From assembly GCA_040381215.1 (NCBI GenBank), contig JBEIHO010000007.1, positions 1 through 64,000 on the forward strand: DNA of 64,000 bases. Reading direction: 5' to 3'. Below, in pieces: positions 23,017-29,921 of the stretch (its first letter is position 1; each line of letters starts with the position of its first letter). The notes under the pieces were generated by a model. That model worked only from the letters and a program-made list of their open reading frames with translations, searched no databases and was not told the origin of the DNA. Source of the DNA: SZUA-430 sp040381215. GTDB taxonomy: Bacteria; Pseudomonadota; Alphaproteobacteria; Micropepsales; Micropepsaceae. Both the position numbers and the translations under genes were made by a program.

Positions 23017-25002
23017 TCAATTCTGTCGGGGTGCCTCGTCCGCCCCCTGCAGGATCTGGCCCAGCAATTCATCGAAGGCAGAAGTCGACGCAACCCCCGA
23101 GGGCGCGTCGGCACCAACCTGGTCAACACCCGGCAAGGGCAGGATCGGCTGGTTGGCCGATGCGCGCGTCATGAAGCCCTTCCACGCCTGCGCCGGCAAG
23201 GTGCCGCCCGTGATCTGCTTCCCGCCCCCCGGCCCACGATCGCTGCCAATCCAGACACCGGCGACAAGCTGGCGCGTATAGCCAACGAACCAGGCATCCT
23301 TGAAGTCCTGTGTCGTTCCGGTCTTGCCCGCCACGGGCCGCGCACCAAGATCAGCCTGCCGCCCGGTTCCATTGCGCACGGCATGCACCAGCATCTGGTT
23401 CATCTGCCCGACATGGACGGGATCGACGACACGCCCCATGCCCGAACCAGTGCGCGCATAGACCACGTCTCCATCCTGCGAAAGGATACGCTTGACGCCG
23501 TACATGATCGCCCCGTCGCCCCCGTTGGCAAAGGGCGCATACGCCGTGACAAGCTCGGCGAGCGTCACCTCGGACGTACCCAGCGCCAGCGAGGGAACCG
23601 CCGAAAGATCGGACACGATGCCAAGCCGCCGCGCCACCGCGGCAACAGCCTCCGGCGTCTCCTGCAGGCAGAGCTGCACGGGCACCGTGTTGACCGACTT
23701 GGCCAACGCATCCGCAAGCGTCATCTCGCCCTCGAAGCCCGGCGCATAGTTCTCCGGCTTCCAGTCACGGAACTTGACCGGTTGGTCGACCACGATGCTT
23801 TCCGGCGTTGCTCCCGCCTCAAGCGCAGTCAGGTAGACAAACGGCTTGAACGCCGACCCGGGCTGCCGGCGCGCAACCGTAGCCCGGTTGAAGAGCCCCT
23901 GCGCATTCTCGCGACCACCGATCATCGCCCGCAGCGCACCATCAGGCGTCATGGCCAGCATCGCAACTTGCAGCGCTTCACGCCCGGGCGCCCCGAGCAC
24001 CCCCATGACCGCCTCTTCAGCCTGCCGCTGCATGTCAAGGTCTAGCGTCGTCTCGACGATGATGTTGCCTTCCAGAGTGCCCGCGAGGTCCTTGAGTTGC
24101 CCCTGCACCCAGTCGACGAAATAGACGCTTCCCTTGCCAAAAAGGCTGGGAGCGAATTTTGGCCGCGTACGCAGGGCCTCCGCCCGTATGGCCTCCGAGA
24201 TGGCACCAGTCTCGACCATGACCTGCAGCACCACGCGCGATCGCTCAAGCGCAAGATCGCTCCCATTGGCCGGCGAATAACGTGACGGCGCCTTGAGCAG
24301 GCCCGCAAGAATGGCGCCTTCAACAAGGCTGAGCTGGCTTGCCGGCTTGTTGAAATAGCGGCGCGATGCCTCGTCGATACCCTCTGCCCCGGCGCCGAAA
24401 TAGACCTTGTTCAGATAAAGGGACAGGATCTCGTCTTTGGTGAACGAGGCCTCGAGATACAGCGCAAGGACCGCCTCCTGGATCTTGCGAAACATCGTGC
24501 GGTCGGGACGCAGGAACAGGTTCTTGGCAAGTTGCTGCGTTATCGTCGATCCACCCTGGACCACGCGCCCTTCCTGCAGGTTCACCCAGAGCGCGCGCCC
24601 GAGCCCGCGCACATCGATCCCGAAATGCGACCGGAACCGGCGATCCTCGCTGGCGATGACGGCCTCGACCACGTGGTCTGGCAAGGCATCTACCGGGACA
24701 TGATCCTGCGAAAGCCGCCCTCGTCGGGCGATGACCTTGCCGTGCACATCGAGGAACGTCACAGTCTGGCTGCTCTGCCCACCGAGAAGTCCATCCATCG
24801 ACGGCAGGTCCTTGGCGATGAAGGCAAGCAGTGCCGCCATGCCAACCGCCCCCCAAACGAGGACGAGCGTCATCGTGTAGGCCACGCGACCAAGCGCCCC
24901 TCCACGAGAGGGCGCAGCCGCACCATCGACGTGACGCGGCTTGCGCCCGCCGCCACGTGGATCGGACGGACCCTTCCCGTTCTTCTTGTGCGACTTTCCC
25001 AT
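23017..25002 (-). CDS. Class A penicillin-binding protein (PBP1a type)
   Basis: 661-aa bifunctional peptidoglycan synthase. A basic cytoplasmic tail is followed by a membrane anchor (residues 40-63) and the GT51 glycosyltransferase (EDRRFRSHFGID with catalytic E119; GGSTITQQLAKNLF at 150-163). The transpeptidase has S383-A-F-K386, S436-V-N438 and K560-T-G. It lacks the large insert of E. coli PBP1a and is closer to the compact PbpC/PBP1-like group by size. It is convergent with the metallopeptidase (3-bp gap) and divergent from the ankyrin gene. Confidence 0.95.
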   Translation of the reverse strand: MGKSHKKNGKGPSDPRGGGRKPRHVDGAAAPSRGGALGRVAYTMTLVLVWGAVGMAALLAFIAKDLPSMDGLLGGQSSQTVTFLDVHGKVIARRGRLSQDHVPVDALPDHVVEAVIASEDRRFRSHFGIDVRGLGRALWVNLQEGRVVQGGSTITQQLAKNLFLRPDRTMFRKIQEAVLALYLEASFTKDEILSLYLNKVYFGAGAEGIDEASRRYFNKPASQLSLVEGAILAGLLKAPSRYSPANGSDLALERSRVVLQVMVETGAISEAIRAEALRTRPKFAPSLFGKGSVYFVDWVQGQLKDLAGTLEGNIIVETTLDLDMQRQAEEAVMGVLGAPGREALQVAMLAMTPDGALRAMIGGRENAQGLFNRATVARRQPGSAFKPFVYLTALEAGATPESIVVDQPVKFRDWKPENYAPGFEGEMTLADALAKSVNTVPVQLCLQETPEAVAAVARRLGIVSDLSAVPSLALGTSEVTLAELVTAYAPFANGGDGAIMYGVKRILSQDGDVVYARTGSGMGRVVDPVHVGQMNQMLVHAVRNGTGRQADLGARPVAGKTGTTQDFKDAWFVGYTRQLVAGVWIGSDRGPGGGKQITGGTLPAQAWKGFMTRASANQPILPLPGVDQVGADAPSGVASTSAFDELLGQILQGADEAPRQN

Positions 25003-25179
25003 GCCGGCTGCCAGACGCGCTGTTTAACCCGTTTTTAGGGGGCCGGCATTAACAGCGCTTGAAGAGCGCCCCGCAGGCATCTCCATGGAACCAGTTCATT
25101 GCTGTGGAAAATGCTGCTAGAAACAACGCGGTGCGCGGCAAACCTCGCGCAACAGTCAGGCTTGAAAGAGGACAAACCA

Positions 25180-25749
25180 ATGCGAGCGGGATTTGCACTG
25201 GCGCTGGTCGCAGTTCTGTTGACGGTCAACACGGCCACTGCCAACAACAAGAAGCCCTTCGGTGGAATTTTCTCCGGCGACCCCATCGTGGAGGCGGCAC
25301 AGAAAGGCGCACTCGAGGATGCAAAGGCAGCCCTCGTCGACGGGGCCTCTGCCAATGCGAGAGCGCCTGACGGCACACCCGTGCTCATCCTGGCGGTTCA
25401 GGCCGGCAGCACGGAACTGGTCGACCTCCTGCTCGCGAATGGCGCCCGCACCGACGCCAGGGGCAACGACGAAGCCACAGCCCTCACGACAGCCGCCACC
25501 ATCGGCAACACCGAGATCGTCATCCTCCTTCTCGACAAGGGGGCAGACATCGACGCAACAGGCTCGCTCAGGGAACCCGCCATCATCAAGGCCACCCGCT
25601 CACGCCACAACACGACCGTGGCAGCGCTGATCGCGCGAGGAGCCGATCTCGAAGAGACGGATGCGGCAGGCGCCACCGCCCTCGAGATCGCCGAGCGCGC
25701 GGGATGGCAAGACACCATCGACATCCTCAGGAAAGCGACAAAGCCATAG
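25180..25749 (+). CDS. Exported ankyrin-repeat protein
   Basis: 189-aa protein with a signal peptide (MRAGFALALVAVLLTVNTATA) and about four ankyrin repeats. They start at DPIVEAAQKGALEDAKAALVDGAS, continue with TPVLILAVQAGSTELVDLLLANGA and two further units, and end in ALEIAERAGWQDTIDIL. It probably mediates protein-protein contacts in the periplasm; no partner is known. The ATG at 25180 has GAGGA upstream. Its stop is only 8 bp before the RegB-type kinase, so it may share a transcript with regBA. Confidence 0.88.
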   Translation: MRAGFALALVAVLLTVNTATANNKKPFGGIFSGDPIVEAAQKGALEDAKAALVDGASANARAPDGTPVLILAVQAGSTELVDLLLANGARTDARGNDEATALTTAATIGNTEIVILLLDKGADIDATGSLREPAIIKATRSRHNTTVAALIARGADLEETDAAGATALEIAERAGWQDTIDILRKATKP

Positions 25750-25757
25750 ACCCCCGC

Positions 25758-27149
25758 ATGGAAATGCCATCGACGACGCAGATCGCAGACGCGCCGCGTG
25801 AATCCCCCCTGGCACAGCAACTGAAACTTGCCTTCAGCAATACGGCAAGCTCGGGCATCCGGTTGCGAACCCTGGTGTTCATCCGATCGCTCGGGATCAT
25901 CGGGCAGATGGTTGCAGTCCTGATCGTCTTCTTCGGCCTGAAGTACCAGATGCCGATCGGACAATGCCTTGCGGTAATTGCCGTGGCCATCACGTTCAAC
26001 ACCGCACTCCTGGCGTTCTATCCCGGCATTCACATCCTCAGCGAGCGCGACGCCGCCGCACATCTGGCTTTTGACATCTGCCAGTTGACGGCAATGCTGG
26101 CGCTGACGGGCGGCATAGAAAACCCGTTTGCCATTCTCTATCTGGCGCCCATCGTCATTGCGGCAAGCAACCTGCAACTCGGTGCAACCCTGTCACTGGC
26201 AATGCTCGCTTTCGGCAGCATCTCGTTCATATCGATCTTCCACTGGCCACTGCCCTGGGACCCTCAGGCCCCTCTCCTTCTGCCCTCCCTCTACGTAGCC
26301 GGCAACTGGATCTCGCTCAGCCTCGGCATAGGCTTCAGCCTTATCTATGCCTGGCGCACGGCCGATGAGGCGCGGCGCATGCAGGCAGCCCTCGCCGCAA
26401 CGCAATCAGCGCTCTCGCGCGAACAGAGATTGTCGGACCTCGGCGCCCTCGCAGCCGCAGCAGCCCATGAACTGGGCACGCCGCTCGGAACAATTGCCGT
26501 CGTCGCCCGCGAACTCGAGCGCGACATGGGTCCCACCGCGAAATGGACGGAAGATGTCAGGCTGCTGCGCAGCCAGGCCGAGCGGTGTCGCGAAATTCTC
26601 TCGCAGCTCTCGCAGCAGGATACCGACGAAGACAACATTGCCAAGCGCCTTCCCCTTGTGGCGCTGCTGGACGAGATCGCCGAGCCGCATCGCGGCTTTG
26701 GCATCGATATCACCGTCTCGACGACCACACCGGGTGCTCTCTCCGTCATCAGGTCACCTGAAGTGATCCATGGGCTCGGCAACCTCGTCGAGAATGCCGT
26801 CGACTTCGCGCAGACCACGGTCAGCATCGACACCACCTGGGACGACCAGACAGTGCAGATCCTGATCGTCGACGACGGATCCGGCTTTGACCAGGAAATC
26901 CTGGCAAGGCTGGGAGAGCCCTATGTGACGTCGCGTGCGGGAACCGAAGCCAGCCGCCCCACCAACCTCAATGACACGGCGCACGCCGAGGGACACGCCG
27001 GGCTCGGCCTCGGCTTCTTCATCGCCAAGACGCTGCTCGAACGGATCGGCGCCAGGATGAAATTTGGTAACCAAGCCGGCGCCGGCGCACGCATTGAATT
27101 AATTATTCCACGGGAAAGCCTCGAGACCCGGACACGGAACAGGGCATGA
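25758..27149 (+). CDS. regB: Redox sensor histidine kinase RegB/PrrB/ActS type
   Basis: 463-aa inner-membrane kinase. There are about six membrane helices (residues 40-200), and the quinone-binding heptapeptide GGIENPF is at 118-124. The H-box AAAAHELGTPLGTIAVVARELERD has H237, and the redox-active cysteine is C277 in RSQAERCREIL. The ATPase part has NLVENAVDFA, DDGSGF and GLGLGFFIAKTLLE. RegB responds to the ubiquinone pool and to oxygen, controlling respiratory, carbon and nitrogen genes. The response regulator follows 81 bp downstream. The start could be the ATG at 25758 or the one at 25764. Confidence 0.95.
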   Translation: MEMPSTTQIADAPRESPLAQQLKLAFSNTASSGIRLRTLVFIRSLGIIGQMVAVLIVFFGLKYQMPIGQCLAVIAVAITFNTALLAFYPGIHILSERDAAAHLAFDICQLTAMLALTGGIENPFAILYLAPIVIAASNLQLGATLSLAMLAFGSISFISIFHWPLPWDPQAPLLLPSLYVAGNWISLSLGIGFSLIYAWRTADEARRMQAALAATQSALSREQRLSDLGALAAAAAHELGTPLGTIAVVARELERDMGPTAKWTEDVRLLRSQAERCREILSQLSQQDTDEDNIAKRLPLVALLDEIAEPHRGFGIDITVSTTTPGALSVIRSPEVIHGLGNLVENAVDFAQTTVSIDTTWDDQTVQILIVDDGSGFDQEILARLGEPYVTSRAGTEASRPTNLNDTAHAEGHAGLGLGFFIAKTLLERIGARMKFGNQAGAGARIELIIPRESLETRTRNRA

Positions 27150-27230
27150 TCGCTGACACAACGCTGGCATATCCGCAGCGTCAGACTTATATTCTGCCCA
27201 TTGAACACATTGATCAGGAGGGATCTTCCA

Positions 27231-27782
27231 GTGGCACTTTCCGCTGAGGGCCTGCCCGACAAGACACTCTTGCTCGTCGATGACGATGCACCCTTCAGGC
27301 AGCGCCTCGCCCGCGCCATGGAAGCACGCGGCTTTGTCGTGACGGCAGCCGAGACCGCCGAGGAGGCCATCGCCATCTCGCGTCGGACCCCGCCCGCCTT
27401 CGCCGTCGTCGACCTGCGCCTCGGTCAGAATGGCAACGGGCTCGACGTCGTCGAGGTGTTGCACCAGACGCGGCCCGACGCCCGGGTCGTCATGCTGACG
27501 GGCTATGGCAACATTGCCACCGCCGTCGCCGCCGTGAAGCATGGCGCCGTTGACTATCTCTCCAAGCCCGCGGATGCCGATGACGTGGCTGCCGCGCTGC
27601 TCGCGCTGCCGCGGACAAAACCTGCGCCGCCCGAAAACCCGATGTCTGCCGATCGCGTTCGCTGGGAACACATCCAGCGCGTCTACGAGCTCTGCGGCCA
27701 GAACGTGTCCGAGACCGCGCGACGCCTGGCTATGCATCGTCGCACGCTGCAACGCATACTGGCCAAGCGCTCACCGAAATAA
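27231..27782 (+). CDS. regA: Redox response regulator RegA/PrrA/ActR type
   Basis: 183-aa response regulator. The receiver has phospho-acceptor D61 (VVDLRLGQNGNG) and K in YLSKPADADD. The short C-terminal Fis-type helix-turn-helix (QNVSETARRLAMHRRTLQRILAKRSP) is near-invariant in RegA orthologues. The GTG at 27231 is chosen over the in-frame start at 27201 because a perfect AGGAGG (27216-27221) lies 9 bp before it and the length then matches the family. It is the partner of the upstream kinase. Confidence 0.96.
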   Translation: MALSAEGLPDKTLLLVDDDAPFRQRLARAMEARGFVVTAAETAEEAIAISRRTPPAFAVVDLRLGQNGNGLDVVEVLHQTRPDARVVMLTGYGNIATAVAAVKHGAVDYLSKPADADDVAAALLALPRTKPAPPENPMSADRVRWEHIQRVYELCGQNVSETARRLAMHRRTLQRILAKRSPK

Positions 27783-28229
27783 TCAGACCTCTGAAGCCAT
27801 CGTGCCAAGCCGGGTGAAGCGCTCGGCGGCACAGCGTGCAAACCGGATGAGCGTCGCCTTGCGGCGCGCGGCCGGAACCTGCAGCACCTGCGATGGCCTG
27901 ATGATCGCACCCCCGAACCGGTCAGCAACGATCAACCCGTGCTCGGCCGGAAGATGCGCCTCGGGAAATCCCTCGGGAACAGCGAAGAAATACTGGTCGC
28001 AGAAATCCAGATACTCGGGCCATTTGCGGTCGCCCCGCAGGTCCTCGACACTGACCTTGATTTCAACGCCCACCAGCGCCCCGTCGGCCCCGACGGCCGC
28101 CACATCCAGCCGTCGCCCGCTCGACAGGACGAATTCGCTCAGCGGCGAATAGCCAAGGTCGAGCATCAATCGGCTTACGCCGCGCGCAACATCGCCGCTC
28201 GATCCATAGGTGCGATAACTTCCTGCCAT
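27783..28229 (-). CDS. MmcB family DNA repair protein
   Basis: 148-aa protein of the alphaproteobacterial MmcB family, whose Caulobacter member is linked to damage-induced repair together with ImuB-type functions. Visible features are LDVAAVGADGALVGVEIKVSVEDLRGDRKWPEYLDFCDQYFFAVP, which has the D-E-K pattern of a PD-(D/E)XK-like nuclease core. The ATG at 28229 is used; a TTG at 28250 is in frame. It converges on regA with no gap. Confidence 0.85.
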   Translation of the reverse strand: MAGSYRTYGSSGDVARGVSRLMLDLGYSPLSEFVLSSGRRLDVAAVGADGALVGVEIKVSVEDLRGDRKWPEYLDFCDQYFFAVPEGFPEAHLPAEHGLIVADRFGGAIIRPSQVLQVPAARRKATLIRFARCAAERFTRLGTMASEV

Positions 28230-28250
28230 CGGCGCATCATATCCCGCCAA

Positions 28251-28283
28251 AGAAAAAGGGGCAGCCCCGGCAGGACCGCCCCT
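28251..28283 (-). terminator. Terminator of the diiron-protein gene
   Basis: Read on the minus strand, an 11-12 bp GC-rich stem (arms within 28257-28283, one G-T pair and a small mismatch near the loop) is followed by TTTTT. It lies 24 bp after the stop of the diiron-protein gene. Confidence 0.85.
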
Positions 28284-28306
28284 CGAATTCAGTATGCCTG
28301 GAGTGA

Positions 28307-29428
28307 TTACTCGGCCGCCAGAAGCGGAGAGCGCGACGGCTTGCCGCCGAAATTGACCGCCTGCAGGTAGCGGATCCCCTCTTCGGCGATGTCATCGCCG
28401 ACCATGCGATCACCTTCAGCCTTCAACTCGTCCATGTTCACATACATGGCATAGAAGGGCTTCGTGCGATCCGTGATGATCCCGGCCTTGAGCAGCGTCT
28501 TGATGAGGACGCGGAAGATGTCGGTCGACTCCCTCATGCGCTCCTTGCGCTCGGCATCCGTGATGGCTTCCATCAGGGCCTGCTGCGCATCCTGCCAATC
28601 GATGCCGATCATGGCATAGACCGACTTCATCTGCTCGGGGTTGATGAGGTTGAACAGCAAAGTCTGGAAGCAGCTGGCCGCCCAATCCTCGACGATGTTC
28701 TGCTCTTCAGTCGTCAGCTTGGGGATCGTGCGATCCGCCCAGATCTTGCCGAACTTGTGATGGAAAGCCTCATCCGTCATGACAAGCTGCGTCAGCCGGA
28801 CGAGAAGAGGATCACGCGAGCGCGTGTAGAGCGTAGCGAACGCGCCCATCGCAAGACCCTCCACCAGCATCTGCATGCCGACGATCTTCTTGTAGACCTC
28901 CGGCGCAAGCACCAGCTCCGTCAGCAGGTTGCCGAGCGTCGGTCCGACCGGAAGCGGCTTGCCCCAGCGGGCCTGGATATAACGCGCAAATCCCGTGACG
29001 TGACGCGCTTCCTCGCGCGCCTGGTTCGCTGCGTATTCCTGCGCACCGGGATCCTTCAGGATATGGCAGAGCGATGCGGACAGCGACAGCGCGCCCTGCT
29101 CGCCATGCAGGATCGACGACAGGATCCAGCGTGCGGACTCATTGGCGAACTTCACCCGGTCCCGACCCGAGATCTTGTCGCCAAGCTTGGTCTGGAAGAT
29201 CGGGAAGAACTCGTCGGGAAGGATCGCCTCGTTCTCGAGGTCGAACGGCTCGCTGAAGTCGATGTACTTCTTGTCGAGCGGATCCCAGAAATGGTCGTGC
29301 GTGGCCGAGATGATCTTGTCGAACGCCGTCGAGCGGGCGTTGTACCGGTCGGCGTTCATCATCGCCGGAAAATCCGTCGGGTCCAGCGCGTCGTAGGCGT
29401 TGTCTTTGGTGATCTGGGTGATGGTCAT
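28307..29428 (-). CDS. Ferritin-like diiron-carboxylate protein of unknown function
   Basis: 373-aa soluble helical protein with a complete diiron-carboxylate signature: E110, E140-xx-H143, E190 and E220-xx-H223 (HGEQGAL, REEARHV, LVEGLAM, TDEAFHHKF). The spacing 30-50-30 is that of ribonucleotide reductase R2-like, acyl-ACP desaturase and AurF-type oxygenase folds. No radical-transfer motif of true R2 was recognised. It may oxidise or desaturate a small or lipid substrate. The ATG at 29428 is preferred over the start at 29470. It has its own terminator, two upstream operators and a divergent RND exporter. Confidence 0.8.
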   Translation of the reverse strand: MTITQITKDNAYDALDPTDFPAMMNADRYNARSTAFDKIISATHDHFWDPLDKKYIDFSEPFDLENEAILPDEFFPIFQTKLGDKISGRDRVKFANESARWILSSILHGEQGALSLSASLCHILKDPGAQEYAANQAREEARHVTGFARYIQARWGKPLPVGPTLGNLLTELVLAPEVYKKIVGMQMLVEGLAMGAFATLYTRSRDPLLVRLTQLVMTDEAFHHKFGKIWADRTIPKLTTEEQNIVEDWAASCFQTLLFNLINPEQMKSVYAMIGIDWQDAQQALMEAITDAERKERMRESTDIFRVLIKTLLKAGIITDRTKPFYAMYVNMDELKAEGDRMVGDDIAEEGIRYLQAVNFGGKPSRSPLLAAE

Positions 29429-29475
29429 GGTCCTGGCCTCATCCTTTGAAAGAAGGCGATAAAGAAGCAATTTAT

Positions 29476-29512
29476 GACGCGGGCGTCAACTTTAAAGTGA
29501 CGCAAGCGTCAT
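29476..29512. promoter_or_regulatory. Two palindromic operators upstream of the diiron gene
   Basis: Perfect inverted repeats TGACGC-GG-GCGTCA (29476-29489) and TGACGC-AA-GCGTCA (29499-29512), centres 23 bp apart, about 48-84 bp before the ATG at 29428. On the minus strand one operator supplies a TTGACG that could be the -35 box, which would suit repression. The shape is that of a dimeric TetR/GntR-type site. No regulator gene lies beside it. Confidence 0.7.
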
Positions 29513-29921
29513 TTTTATTATCACGCACGCAAGTTAGAACCGCCTTAATCCGCACCATGGTATGCTTAACACAACCTATGATTGAATTTCGGAGCACGAC
29601 TGAGGCACCCACCCCACACACCACCCCGGATTGGCAAAAATCCAAGCAAATAGTTCGCCCGGCATATTCGCTGTGTTAGACTATTACAAAATGGATCGGA
29701 TCGTCTGCTTAGGCAGGCACCGGCCACCGGATCGGTTTCAAGTGGGGAAACTGTCCGTTCCGGCTCGGTCGGAAGGGGAATGGGGGCGTCATCAACGGGG
29801 GCGAATTGCGCCTGCGGTGATCGATGATCCCTCGAGCCTCTCTGATACCGAAAGCAATGATGGGGACTGCAACGGCGTCATGCCTTGGACGCCAGCGACG
29901 ACTGGGGAGTGAGCGAGTTCG
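29513..29921. other. Non-coding stretch between the diiron gene and RND exporter
   Basis: About 410 bp without a convincing gene. The open frames here have no family sense and no coding-like composition. It must carry the RND promoter and leader; GGGGAG lies 18 bp before the exporter ATG. I see no clear terminator, repeat or RNA structure in it. Confidence 0.5.

Noticed and set aside
29631..29912. Small open frame in the gap before the RND exporter
   Set aside because: No ribosome-binding site, no recognisable similarity, and composition unlike neighbouring genes.
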